DNA of 64,000 bases from an uncultured beta proteobacterium (lineage in GTDB: Bacteria; Pseudomonadota; Gammaproteobacteria; Burkholderiales; SG8-39): the NCBI GenBank assembly GCA_902826155.1, contig CADEDU010000001.1:124525-188524 (forward strand), given 5' to 3'. The notes beneath the pieces are model-generated. The model saw nothing but the letters and a program-made list of their open reading frames with translations, did no database searches and was not told where the DNA came from. Below, piece after piece: positions 25,222-33,899 of this stretch; the stretch's first letter is position 1; each line of letters opens with the position of its first letter. The position numbers were made by a program, and so were the translations under genes.

Positions 25222-26181
25222 GTGATCCGTCCAATCGCAATCGTGCTGCTCGCTGCGCTCGCTCTGGGCGCACAGGCGCAGTCTTATCCGACTCGGCCCG
25301 TGACCCTCATCGTGCCGTTCCCACCCGGGGGTGGCACCGACATCTCGGCGCGCACGGTTGCCATGAAGCTCGGTGCGAAGTGGAATCACTCGGTCGTGGT
25401 CGAGAATCGTGGCGGGGCCGGCGGCATCATCGGCGCCGATGCGGTGGCCAAGGCCAAGCCCGACGGCTACACGCTGTTGATCGCCAACGTCGGCATCACC
25501 TCGATCAATCCGGCGCTCTATCCGAAGCTGCCTTACGCGCACGAGACCGCGTTCGCGCCGATTGCGCTGATCTGCGAGCTGCCGTTCGTGCTGATGGCCA
25601 GTCCGTCGTTCCCGCCCGGTTCGGTGAAGGACCTGGTCGCCTACGCCAAAGCCAATCCCGGCAAGGTCACGTATGCGAGTTCCGGACTCGGCGGATCACC
25701 ACACCTGACCGCAGAGATCTTCCAGACGCAGACGGGCACCACGATGACGCACGTGCCGTACAAGGGCGGCGGACCTGCGATGGCCGACCTGATGGCAGGC
25801 CACGTCAACATCCTGTTCGCCTCGGTGCTGGAGGGCTCGGGCCACATCAAGAGCGGCAAGCTGAAGGGGCTGGCGATCACGCACGCCAAGCGCAATCCAG
25901 CGTTGCCCGACGTGCCGACGATCGCCGAAGCGGGCGTTGCCAACGCCGAGTCGGGTTCGTGGATTGCGATCCTTGCACCAACCGGCACGCCGCGCGCGAT
26001 CATCGACAAGGTGAGCGCCGACGTGGGTGAAGCCGTGGCGGCGCCCGATGTGCGCGAGAAGCTGATCGCACAGGGCGCGGTGCCGCAGGCAAGTACGCCC
26101 GCCGAGTTGCAGGCACTGATCGCCGCAGACCTTGCCCGCTACGGCAAGATCATTCGCGACAAGGGGCTGCGGGCGGAGTGA
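25222..26181 (+). CDS. Bug-family substrate-binding protein
   Basis: Binding protein of 319 residues, starting at GTG 25222 after AGGAG. Signal peptide 'IAIVLLAALALGAQAQ', then 'YPTRPVTLIVPFPPGGGTDISARTVAMKLG', 'VENRGGAGGIIGADAVAKAKPDGYTLL' and 'MTHVPYKGGGPAMADLMAGHVNILFAS'. An in-frame ATG at 25105 would bury the signal peptide under 39 extra residues. It is divergent from the MR/MLE relic, which was probably its original metabolic partner. No TctAB genes are near. Confidence 0.93.
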   Translation: MIRPIAIVLLAALALGAQAQSYPTRPVTLIVPFPPGGGTDISARTVAMKLGAKWNHSVVVENRGGAGGIIGADAVAKAKPDGYTLLIANVGITSINPALYPKLPYAHETAFAPIALICELPFVLMASPSFPPGSVKDLVAYAKANPGKVTYASSGLGGSPHLTAEIFQTQTGTTMTHVPYKGGGPAMADLMAGHVNILFASVLEGSGHIKSGKLKGLAITHAKRNPALPDVPTIAEAGVANAESGSWIAILAPTGTPRAIIDKVSADVGEAVAAPDVREKLIAQGAVPQASTPAELQALIAADLARYGKIIRDKGLRAE

Positions 26182-26254
26182 AGTTAGCCCGGATCGCGCG
26201 CAGCGACCCCGGAGGCGCGTAGGCGGGGCCGCCGAAAACACGCACCGGTGTTGA

Positions 26255-27922
26255 CTACGCCGCCCGGACGCCCTCGGCCATTGGCGCTGCCGCGTTGATC
26301 GCCGCGATCTGCGCATCGGCGGCCACGGTGCCCTCGGCCACGGTGCCCGTCTTCACTTTGCGGTGGAACTTCACCGGCGTCATCTGGAAGCGGTTGTCCT
26401 CGACGATCTCCGGGCTCAACTGCGGCACCAGGCCCACTGGTTGGCGCGGATGGCGCTCGAACGCGGCCTTGATCTTCTCGAGTTGCTCTTTGTTCTTGTT
26501 GAAGTAACGCGCGGCCATCACCGTGTGCGGCAGGTGCTTGATCAGATGCCAAAGGCTCCAGCGGTGCTGCCATAGTCGCTTGCTGAATCGGCGCTGATAT
26601 TCCTTGCCGCGGTAGAAGCGGGTGATGTGCCAGTTGTAGAGTGCGTCCATCTCCTCGCGCGAGGAGAAGCCCTCGGGTTTGTAGACGAAGTTCAGGCAGT
26701 TCATCAGGCGCCAGTCTTCGTTGAACTCGCCGGTCGGGTCGTTTATGCACTCGTCCCAGATCGGTGCGCCGTGCAGCGGGCTGAACTTGGTCATGTTCAT
26801 CTCGTCCAGCCCCAGGGACAGGATGTAATCGCTGGTCCGGCGCACCGTCTCGGGCGTCTCGCCCGGCATGCCGAAGATGAACAGGCCTTTGGCGCGCAAC
26901 CCCGCGGCATGGATCGACTTGACCGTCTTGGTGACCTCTTCGAGCGTCACGCCGGCTTTGTGCCGTTCCATCATCTCTTCGTCGGCCGACTCGATGCCCA
27001 TCGACACCATCAGAGCCCCGGCGCGCTTGAGCATGTGCAGCATGTCATCGGAGGTGTGACCGGCACGGATGGCACAGTTGAAATTCATCCCGAGCGGTTT
27101 CTTGATCAGCAGCTCGCACAGATCGAACACGCGCTGGCGCTTGGCGGTGAACAGATCGTCGTACATGTTGATGTGGTGCACGCCGAAGCGGTCGCGCAGA
27201 TATTTCATCTGCTCGTAGATGTACTCCGGCGAGTTGGTCTTGTACTGGCGCTCGAACACGGTGCGATCGCAGAACGAGCAGGTGTACGGACACCCGCGCG
27301 ATGTGATCATCGTGGCGCCGTAGCGCTTCTCGTAGGCGAACAGCGGCAGGTGGTAGTCGCGCGGAAAGCCTTCGAGCTTCTCGTAGGCGGGGAAGGGCAG
27401 CTCGTCGAGGTCCTTGATGCGATCGCGGCGCGGATTCATGATCGCCTTCCCGCTCGAGTCGCGATAGGCGATGTTGCCGATCTCCCGCAGCGGCCGGTCT
27501 TCGGCCAGCTCGACCATCGCGCCTTCGCCTTCGCCGATCGCCAGCACGTCGATCTCGGGGAAGTGATCGAGGATCGGCGTGCCGAGCGAGCTCACGTGCA
27601 CGTTGCCCACCACGATCTTGATCTCGGGGCGTTTGGCCTTGATGTAGGTGGCCAGATCGACGGTATCCATGAACCCGGAGGTGGTCGACGAGAAACCTAC
27701 CAGTTCCGGATTGGTGCTCAGGATGCGCTCGGCGTTGGCTGCGATCCCCTTCGGCGCGTGTGGGCCGAGGCAATCGTGCAGTTGCGTGGGGTGGCCGTGT
27801 TTCTCAAGCCAACTGGCCAGTTGCATGATGCCGATCGGCGCCATGCGGTTGGCCAGCACCGTGAAGTCGGGTTGGCCCGGAATGAAGTTAAAGCCCGCAG
27901 GGTGGACAAGGGTAACGCGCAC
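26255..27922 (-). CDS. B12-binding radical SAM protein
   Basis: Radical SAM enzyme of 555 residues. Residues 1-150 form a cobalamin-binding domain ('VLANRMAPIGIMQLASWLEKHGH', 'IKIVVGNVHVSSLGTPILDHFPEIDVLAIGEGE'). The 4Fe-4S motif CPYTCSFC is near residue 212-219, followed by the SAM barrel ('MYDDLFTAKRQRVFDLCELL', 'MGIESADEEMMERHKAG', 'KGLFIFGMPGETPETV'). This architecture is the class B methylase/BchE group, which methylates or rearranges unactivated carbon, as in hopanoid, chlorophyll or antibiotic pathways. The C-terminal 130 residues are basic and not recognised. The start is GTG at 27922 preceded by AGGAGG. No biosynthetic partner is next to it, so the substrate is open. Confidence 0.9.
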   Translation of the reverse strand: MRVTLVHPAGFNFIPGQPDFTVLANRMAPIGIMQLASWLEKHGHPTQLHDCLGPHAPKGIAANAERILSTNPELVGFSSTTSGFMDTVDLATYIKAKRPEIKIVVGNVHVSSLGTPILDHFPEIDVLAIGEGEGAMVELAEDRPLREIGNIAYRDSSGKAIMNPRRDRIKDLDELPFPAYEKLEGFPRDYHLPLFAYEKRYGATMITSRGCPYTCSFCDRTVFERQYKTNSPEYIYEQMKYLRDRFGVHHINMYDDLFTAKRQRVFDLCELLIKKPLGMNFNCAIRAGHTSDDMLHMLKRAGALMVSMGIESADEEMMERHKAGVTLEEVTKTVKSIHAAGLRAKGLFIFGMPGETPETVRRTSDYILSLGLDEMNMTKFSPLHGAPIWDECINDPTGEFNEDWRLMNCLNFVYKPEGFSSREEMDALYNWHITRFYRGKEYQRRFSKRLWQHRWSLWHLIKHLPHTVMAARYFNKNKEQLEKIKAAFERHPRQPVGLVPQLSPEIVEDNRFQMTPVKFHRKVKTGTVAEGTVAADAQIAAINAAAPMAEGVRAA

Positions 27923-28255
27923 GATGCCTCCTGTTGTTGTCGGGCGGACTGTTGGCCCGCCTTACCGCGGATGGTCGTCTCGCCCGAGGGCGGATGCTGC
28001 GCCGAAATTCTCCTTCGCGCCAGAGGCTGGCGGCTGCCGCGAGCGCTTGACCGGCGGCAGCGCCAAGGCTACCCCTGACGCACATGCAAGTGCTCTCGCA
28101 GGAAATATTCCCCCTGCCGCCGCGCGGCCGGCTTTCTTCGGCCTGTGAAGCCCGCATGATCACCGGCCGCGCCACGCACGCTCGCCCGGGCCGTTGTCCA
28201 GGGCGGATCAAAAGATGGCGCGTGCGTCTCCTCTACCAGCCTGATAGCGCCGTCC
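27923..28255. other. Intergenic region between divergent genes
   Basis: 333 bases between the radical SAM gene (minus) and the CHASE histidine kinase (plus). Apart from the AGGAGG of the minus gene near 27928, I see no hairpin with a T tract, no RNA gene and no convincing ORF. A plus-strand frame from 28084 that runs into the kinase gene is Arg-rich and is a shadow. Confidence 0.5.
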
Positions 28256-30484
28256 TTGGACCATCCATTCTCAACGCCCGCCTTGCCGAGCGCCGACTCG
28301 CGCAGCTGGGCAGGCCGCATCGTCGAGCGCTTCCATGGCGGCACGATAGGTTGGTTCGTGCTGGCCGGCTCGCTCATCGTCACCGGACTGGCCTGGTACC
28401 TCTCGAATGCGTACGCCGATCGTTGGGCGACCGAACGCTTCGAGTTCCAGGCCGAAGAGGCACGGCTGGCGATCGCCAAGCGCATGCTCGAATACGAGCA
28501 GGTGTTGCGCGGCGGGGTAGGGTTGTTCGAAGCGATGGGCCGGGTGGTCACGCGCGAGGAGTGGCGCGAGTACGTAACCCGGCTCGAGGTCAATCGCCAC
28601 TTTCCGGGTCTGCAGGGCATCGGGTTCGCGCAATGGATTCCCGCTTCGCGTCTGCCGAGTCACACCGAGGCGATCCGCGCCGAGGGCTTCGCCAACTACG
28701 TCGTGCGGCCCGACGGCGAACGCGAGGCCTACACGTCGATCGTCTATCTGGAGCCGTTCGCGGAACGCAACCTGCGTGCGTTCGGCTACGACATGTACTC
28801 CGAGCCGGTGCGCCGAGCCGCCATGGAGCGCGCGCGGGATACCGGCCTGCCTGCAGTGTCCGGGCGCGTGACGCTGGTGCAGGAAACCCAACGCGACATG
28901 CAGTACGGTTTCCTCATGTACCTTCCGGTGTACCGGGCGGGCATGCCCGAGAGCCCCGTCACTGACCGTCGCGCGGCGCTGCTGGGCTTCGTGTACTCGC
29001 CGTTTCGCGTCGGTGATCTGATGAGCGGCATCTTGCCGCACGGCACGCCGATGATCGACTTCACCATCTACGATGGGGCCGAGCCGCACGAAGGTAATCA
29101 GCTGTACTCGACGGGTCCTCCGTACTCGACGGGTCCTCCGTACTCGACGGGTCCTAATTCCTCGACCGATACAGCGCACCAGCCGCAGTTCGCGATGGCT
29201 CGATCGATCGAGGTTGCCGGCCGCGTCTGGACCGTGCAGTTCAACAGCCGTCCCAACTTCGAAAGTGCGGTGAGGACCAGCCAGCCCACGGTGATTGCGG
29301 TATGCGGGGTGGTCATCGACCTGCTGCTGTTCGCGATCATCGCGGCGCTTTCGAGCGAGCGCAGGCGTGTGCTGGTGACGGCAACGGTGATGAACCGCGA
29401 GGTGTTGGAAGGCCGCGAGCGGTTTCGGCTGGTGGTCGAGCAGGCTCCGAATGCGATCGCCATTGCCGACAGCACGGGCTTGGTCACGCTCGTGAATCGC
29501 CGCGCCGAGGCCCTGTTCGGCCATAGCCGCGCGGATCTGATCGGCCAGCCGCTCGATCTGCTGGTGCCGCAGCTGCACCGGCATCAACTCGCGATCGATC
29601 TGGCGGCGCAGAGCGATACGGCGAGCGCGCGCAGCGGCTTCGAATGTGTGGGCCGGCGCAACGACGGCGCCGAGCTGGCGGTGGAGGTCGAGCTGTCGCG
29701 CATCGAAACGCAGGATGGATGGCGGCTGCTCGTCTCCATCAGCGATGTCACCGAACGCAAGCGCGCCCGCGTGCAACTGGAGCGGGCTCTGGCAGACAAG
29801 ACCACGCTCCTGAACGAGGTGCACCACCGGGTGAAGAACAATCTGCAGGTGATCTCCAGTCTGCTCAGCCTGCAGGTCTCGCACACCACCAACGAGTCGG
29901 CGCGCGTACTCATTGCCGAGAGCCAGAGCCGGATCAAGGCGATGGCGCTGGTGCATCAGCTGCTCTACGAGCGCCAGCACTTCGGCGTGATCCGGCTCGG
30001 CAACTATCTGCAGCGCCTGGTCGCGCTGCTGGTGGATCTGCACGCGGCGGGCCGGCGTGAGGTCGACGTGCGCGTCGACGGCGTCGACTCGCACGTCGAG
30101 ATCGATCCGCAACGCGCGATATCGTGCGGGCTGGTCGTGCACGAGCTGGTGACCAACTCGCTCAAGCACGCGTTTCCCGATGGTAGGGCCGGTCAGGTCG
30201 TGGTGGCGCTCGCGCGCACCACCGAAGGCGATATCAGCGTGAGCGTGGCCGACAACGGTGTCGGTTTGCCGCAGAACTTCGAACTGCTGGACGCCACGTC
30301 GCTGGGCTTTCAGCTCATCCCGCTGCTCACCGAACAACTGGGCGGAACGATTGCGCGAGGTGCCGGGCCGGGCGCCCGCTTCGAGCTGCGCTTCAGCACG
30401 TCGCTCATCGATGCGCCTGTTGAACATCCGCTTGCCGCACCACAGATGTCGAGGGTCATCACAATGAGTGAGGAATCCGCATGA
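28256..30484 (+). CDS. CHASE-PAS sensor histidine kinase (HisKA_2 type)
   Basis: Membrane kinase of 742 residues. TM1 is at about 35-52, and a CHASE extracytoplasmic domain at about 80-260 ('YEQVLRGGVGLFEAMGRVVTREEW', 'FPGLQGIGFAQWIP'). Then come a YSTGPP repeat (284-300), TM2 at about 343-363, PAS at about 390-505, a HisKA_2 box 'LNEVHHRVKNNLQVISSLLSLQ' (phospho-His 523 or 524) and an HATPase ('CGLVVHELVTNSLKHAFPDG', 'VADNGVGLP', 'SLGFQLIPLL'). HisKA_2 kinases often signal to diguanylate or EAL outputs. The start is TTG at 28256; no ATG or GTG lies upstream in frame nearby. It overlaps the receiver-EAL gene by ATGA, so the two form a dedicated pair. Confidence 0.9.
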   Translation: MDHPFSTPALPSADSRSWAGRIVERFHGGTIGWFVLAGSLIVTGLAWYLSNAYADRWATERFEFQAEEARLAIAKRMLEYEQVLRGGVGLFEAMGRVVTREEWREYVTRLEVNRHFPGLQGIGFAQWIPASRLPSHTEAIRAEGFANYVVRPDGEREAYTSIVYLEPFAERNLRAFGYDMYSEPVRRAAMERARDTGLPAVSGRVTLVQETQRDMQYGFLMYLPVYRAGMPESPVTDRRAALLGFVYSPFRVGDLMSGILPHGTPMIDFTIYDGAEPHEGNQLYSTGPPYSTGPPYSTGPNSSTDTAHQPQFAMARSIEVAGRVWTVQFNSRPNFESAVRTSQPTVIAVCGVVIDLLLFAIIAALSSERRRVLVTATVMNREVLEGRERFRLVVEQAPNAIAIADSTGLVTLVNRRAEALFGHSRADLIGQPLDLLVPQLHRHQLAIDLAAQSDTASARSGFECVGRRNDGAELAVEVELSRIETQDGWRLLVSISDVTERKRARVQLERALADKTTLLNEVHHRVKNNLQVISSLLSLQVSHTTNESARVLIAESQSRIKAMALVHQLLYERQHFGVIRLGNYLQRLVALLVDLHAAGRREVDVRVDGVDSHVEIDPQRAISCGLVVHELVTNSLKHAFPDGRAGQVVVALARTTEGDISVSVADNGVGLPQNFELLDATSLGFQLIPLLTEQLGGTIARGAGPGARFELRFSTSLIDAPVEHPLAAPQMSRVITMSEESA
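29105..29155 (+). repeat. 18-bp in-frame tandem repeat (YSTGPP x3)
   Basis: The unit TACTCGACGGGTCCTCCG occurs at 29105 and 29123, and a third copy at 29141 is cut after 15 bases. It encodes YSTGPPYSTGPPYSTGP in the sensor kinase, in the linker between the CHASE domain and TM2. The three copies are identical at base level, which points to recent slippage and a variable-number locus. Confidence 0.95.
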
Positions 30485-31824
30485 ATGGCGCACGCGTACT
30501 GATCGTCGAAGATGAGCGCATCACCGCGTTCGAACTGCGCCTGGCATTGGCGAAGCTCGGTTACATCGTCGTGGGCACCGTCGCGCGTGGTGACGAGGCG
30601 ATCGAGCGGGCGCAGACGCTGCGCCCCGATATCGTGCTGATGGATATCAACATCGAAGGGCCGGTGAACGGATTCGAGGCCGCCGAGCACATCGTCGATC
30701 AGTTGCGCATCCCGATCGTGTTTCTAACTGCGTACGCCAACGACAATATCGTCGAGCGCGCACTGGCGATCCGGCCGTTCGGCTATCTCGTCAAGCCCTA
30801 CGAGACGCGCGAACTGCACACCACGCTGCAGGTGGCGCTGGCGCGACGGGTGCATGAGCCGACGCCCGCGCGCCGCGAAGAGACGACCGAGCGGCGCACC
30901 GGCGACGGCGGCCCATGGCAGCGGGCAAACACCGAGGAGGCAGCGCGTGACTCGGCCGCCGGTAGTCCCGTCGTGGCGAGTCTGGGCGACGATCTGGAGG
31001 GAGCGCTCGATGCGAGCGAGTTCGAACTGCACTACCTGCCGACCGTCTCACTCGATGACGGCAGCATCGCGGGCATCGAGGCGCTGCTGCGCTGGAACCA
31101 TCCGGATCACGGTTTCATCGGGCCCGATCGTTTTCTGCCGTTGGCCGAGGCCCGCGGCCTCATGGACGCGATCGGCCGATGGGTACTGCGACGCGCCTGC
31201 GCCGACGTTGCGCAGCTGATGTTCGACATCAATCGTCCGCTGCGCCTGGCAGTCAACGTCGCGGCGCGCCAACTCGCCGCGGAATCGTTCGCACGCGTCG
31301 TGCTCGACGCGTTGCTCGAAGCCAGCCTGCCGGCCGAGCTCCTGCAACTGGAGTTCACCGAGAACGCGTTGGCAAGCATCGAGTGCAGCGACCAGCGGCT
31401 GTCCAACCTGCGCGATCTCGGCGTGAATCTGTGCATCGACGATTTCGGCTCAGGGCGTTCGGCACTGGGCCGGCTCAAACAGCTGCCGATCGGCCGGATC
31501 AAGATCGATCGTTCATTCATCGCCCGGCTGCCCGGCGATGCGAGCGATATCGCGACCGTCGCGTCGATGACGGCGATGAGTCACACGCTCGATCTGCAGG
31601 TGACCGCCGAAGGGGTGGCCTCGGAGGCGCAGATCCGCCTGGTGCGGCAACTAGGCTGCGAGGACGCGCAAGGTTTCGCGTTCAGTCGCGCTCTGCCGCT
31701 GCAGGGGCTGCGCCAGCTGTTCGCGCGGCCGGTGCCGTGGTCGCTGCCTGATCTGGGCGCGACGCCGGGCATGATCGCCGAGGCCGAACGCCTGTATCAA
31801 TCGACGCGGCACCCGGTGCAGTGA
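30481..31824 (+). CDS. Response regulator with EAL c-di-GMP phosphodiesterase domain
   Basis: Protein of 447 residues: receiver (1-120; LIVEDE, phospho-Asp55 in IVLMDINIEG, Lys in GYLVKPYE), a variable linker (120-170), and an EAL domain (about 170-420). EAL catalytic residues look complete: 'GIEALLRW', Asn in 'LAVNVAARQL', Glu in 'LEFTEN', 'CIDDFGSG', Lys in 'IKIDRSFI', and Glu in 'VTAEGVASEAQ'. It should hydrolyse cyclic di-GMP when phosphorylated or dephosphorylated by the kinase at 28256. The ATGA overlap with that gene shows translational coupling. Output genes are not in the pair; the large glycan operon further along is an attractive but unproven c-di-GMP target. Confidence 0.94.
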   Translation: MNGARVLIVEDERITAFELRLALAKLGYIVVGTVARGDEAIERAQTLRPDIVLMDINIEGPVNGFEAAEHIVDQLRIPIVFLTAYANDNIVERALAIRPFGYLVKPYETRELHTTLQVALARRVHEPTPARREETTERRTGDGGPWQRANTEEAARDSAAGSPVVASLGDDLEGALDASEFELHYLPTVSLDDGSIAGIEALLRWNHPDHGFIGPDRFLPLAEARGLMDAIGRWVLRRACADVAQLMFDINRPLRLAVNVAARQLAAESFARVVLDALLEASLPAELLQLEFTENALASIECSDQRLSNLRDLGVNLCIDDFGSGRSALGRLKQLPIGRIKIDRSFIARLPGDASDIATVASMTAMSHTLDLQVTAEGVASEAQIRLVRQLGCEDAQGFAFSRALPLQGLRQLFARPVPWSLPDLGATPGMIAEAERLYQSTRHPVQ

Positions 31825-31843
31825 AACGGCGGCCACCCGCGTT

Positions 31844-32860
31844 TCAGTTCGCCTTGATGTTCAGACTCTTCACCAGCGCCTGATTGCGCTCGAGCTCCGC
31901 GCGGGTGCGCTCGGCAAGCTCGCGCGGCGTACTGGTGCGCGGTTCGCTCGCGCGCTGCGCCAACGCCGACTTGTAGGATTCGCTGCGCGTCACCTTGGCC
32001 AACTCCGTGCTCAAGCGGTCCACGAGCGATTGCGGAACGCCCTTCGGCGCGAGCACTCCCATCCACGAGATCACTTCCAATCCGGGAAAGCCCGACTCGA
32101 TCAGCGTCGGCAGTTCGGGCAACGAGGGCACCCGTGCCTGCCCGCCGGTCGCGATCGGCACCAGTCGCCCATCCTTGATGAATGGAAAAGCGGTGGCCAC
32201 GGCAGCGAGCATCATCGGCACGCGCCCGGCCAGTACGTCCTGGAGTGCGGGCGCGGCGCTTTTGTAGGGCACGTGGTTGAGTTGGATGTCGGCGGCGCGC
32301 TGCAGGCGTTCCCAGCTGAGGTGATGGGTGCCGCCCACACCGTTGGTGGCGTAGTCGATGCTGCCCGGTTTGGCTTTGGCACTGGCCACCAGCTCGGCCA
32401 TCGACTTCACCTTGAGTGCGCTGTTGGTGATCAGCACGTAGGGAAACATGCCGACCATCGCCACCGGCACCAGGTCGGTGAGCGTGTCGTAGGGCATCTT
32501 GTCGTTGAACAGCGGCACGGTCGTCAGCACGCCGTCGTCGGTGAGCAGCAGCGTGTAGCCGTCGGCCGGTGCCTTGGCGACGATTTCGCCGGCGATCACG
32601 CCGGCCGCGCCGGGGCGGTTGTCGACCACCACAGGCTGACCCCACAGCTCGGCCAGTTCCTTGGCGAGGATGCGCGCCGTGATGTCGACCGCACCACTGG
32701 GCGCGTACGGCACGACGATGCGCACGCTGCGTTCCGGATAGGCGCGCGATTGCGCGTTGGCGCAAAACGCCGTGGCCACGAGCACGGCCGCGGCGAGCAA
32801 CCTGCCGCAGATCGCGATCGGGCGGCATCGGCCCATGTCGAACGTCGTTCGTATCGTCAT
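31844..32860 (-). CDS. Bug-family substrate-binding protein
   Basis: Binding protein of 338 residues with signal 'RLLAAAVLVATAFCANAQ' and Bug motifs 'YPERSVRIVVPYAPSGAVDITARIL', 'VVDNRPGAAGVIAGEIVAKAPADGYTLLL' and 'LNHVPYKSAAPALQDVLAG'. The 'SAA' in place of 'GGG' in the ligand loop differs from the other Bugs here and may mark a different ligand. It is convergent with the EAL gene and divergent from the toxin-antitoxin pair. It is the fourth Bug gene in the window without a permease. Confidence 0.93.
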   Translation of the reverse strand: MTIRTTFDMGRCRPIAICGRLLAAAVLVATAFCANAQSRAYPERSVRIVVPYAPSGAVDITARILAKELAELWGQPVVVDNRPGAAGVIAGEIVAKAPADGYTLLLTDDGVLTTVPLFNDKMPYDTLTDLVPVAMVGMFPYVLITNSALKVKSMAELVASAKAKPGSIDYATNGVGGTHHLSWERLQRAADIQLNHVPYKSAAPALQDVLAGRVPMMLAAVATAFPFIKDGRLVPIATGGQARVPSLPELPTLIESGFPGLEVISWMGVLAPKGVPQSLVDRLSTELAKVTRSESYKSALAQRASEPRTSTPRELAERTRAELERNQALVKSLNIKAN

Positions 32861-32989
32861 CGATATCCCCCTTCGGGTCGTGGCCTGCGCGCGAGGCGCA
32901 TGGACGGGTTGTACCTCCGCGCCGGCCTCGCAGGCAACGGTTGCGACGGCGCGGGCGGCACGCTTGCTTTCCGGTTAATGCAGATCCAA

Positions 32990-33010
32990 AATGGAACCAT
33001 AGGATCCATT
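32990..33010. promoter_or_regulatory. Palindromic operator-like site upstream of the toxin-antitoxin pair
   Basis: AATGGAACC, ATA, GGATCCATT: arms of nine bases match in eight positions around a three-base centre. It ends 12 bases before the antitoxin ATG. Ribbon-helix-helix antitoxins of the FitA/VapB kind repress their own operon by binding such inverted repeats, so this is the expected autoregulatory site. The binding itself is inferred. Confidence 0.6.
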
Positions 33011-33022
33011 ATGGAGCAGTGC

Positions 33023-33334
33023 ATGAGCATCAACCTCTCGGTGAAAAACGTACCGGACGCACTCGCCGACAAGCTGCGCGAACGTGCCGCGCGCAATCAC
33101 CGTTCGCTGCAACGCGAACTGCTGCTGATCCTGGAACGTGCCACGCAGGAGGCACCTGCCGGCTGGGCGGGCGCACCCGGACCGGACACCGGCCGCATCT
33201 CGATCGAACAGCTCGCCGGACGCGCGCGCAAGCTCTTTCCGAAGGGTACGGCCGGCTCGGTCGAGTTCATCCGAGCGCAACGCGACCAGCGTCTGGCCGC
33301 TGGGTCCACCGTCACGCGCCGCGGCGGCAGGTAG
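33023..33334 (+). CDS. FitA/VapB-type antitoxin
   Basis: Antitoxin of 103 residues. The N-terminal 'MSINLSVKNVPDALADKLRERAARNHRSLQRELLLILERA' is a ribbon-helix-helix DNA-binding domain of FitA type. The longer Arg-rich C-terminus would wrap the toxin. I chose ATG 33023, six bases after GGAG; an ATG at 33011 is next to the palindrome and lacks a site. It is two bases before the toxin start, so the pair is co-translated. It probably represses its own promoter through the palindrome at 32990-33010. Confidence 0.9.
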   Translation: MSINLSVKNVPDALADKLRERAARNHRSLQRELLLILERATQEAPAGWAGAPGPDTGRISIEQLAGRARKLFPKGTAGSVEFIRAQRDQRLAAGSTVTRRGGR

Positions 33335-33336
33335 CC

Positions 33337-33771
33337 GTGCCGCTCATCGTCGCCGAGCCGCGCGCGGCTTATGGTCGCCGGCCGCGTCTGGTGGTCGATG
33401 CGAGCGTGCTCGCCGCTGCGTTGTTCGCCGAGTCCGACATGGACCACGCGCTGGCCTGGATGGGCGGGCGCGCGTTGTGCGCGCCGCAACTGATCGAGTA
33501 TGAGTTGGCCAACGTCGCGCTGAACAAGGTGCGCCGGCGCATGGCCTCGCAGGCAGCAGTTGCAACGGCACTGGAGGCTCTCGATACGCTCGATCTGGAG
33601 CGACACGGTATCGCGCCCAGGGCGGTGTTCGCGCTCGCCGCGCGTTACGGGTTGAGCGCTTACGACGCAGCGTATCTGTGGCTCGCTGAGGAGTTGGGCG
33701 CGCCGCTCGCCACGTTCGATGCGAAGCTCGGTACGGTCGCGCAACAACACCTCGGCGGGCAGAGCGACTGA
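33337..33771 (+). CDS. PIN-domain toxin (VapC/FitB type)
   Basis: PIN-fold ribonuclease of 144 residues with GTG start at 33337. Acidic active-site residues are all present: Asp in 'LVVDASVLAAALF', Glu in 'LIEYELANVAL', Asp in 'GLSAYDAAYLWLAEE' and Asp in 'ATFDAKL'. Such toxins cut tRNA or rRNA unless held by the antitoxin. An extra N-terminal 16 residues precede the usual VVDAS start. It is a plausible functional type II toxin-antitoxin module. Confidence 0.9.
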   Translation: MPLIVAEPRAAYGRRPRLVVDASVLAAALFAESDMDHALAWMGGRALCAPQLIEYELANVALNKVRRRMASQAAVATALEALDTLDLERHGIAPRAVFALAARYGLSAYDAAYLWLAEELGAPLATFDAKLGTVAQQHLGGQSD

Positions 33772-33899
33772 GCCGAGCAGAAGGTGCGCAGGATCCGCGG
33801 CACGTCGAAATCGGCTGCGGCCGCGCGAGTCGGGCGCATCGTGCCTACACTGTCCGTCTGTGACCAGCAACGCATTTATCCCATCACAAGGAGAGGGGC

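Noticed and set aside
28084..28965. Plus-strand frame from ATG 28084 overlapping the CHASE kinase start
   Set aside because: Arg-rich, no domain, and incompatible with the kinase frame that carries the CHASE domain.
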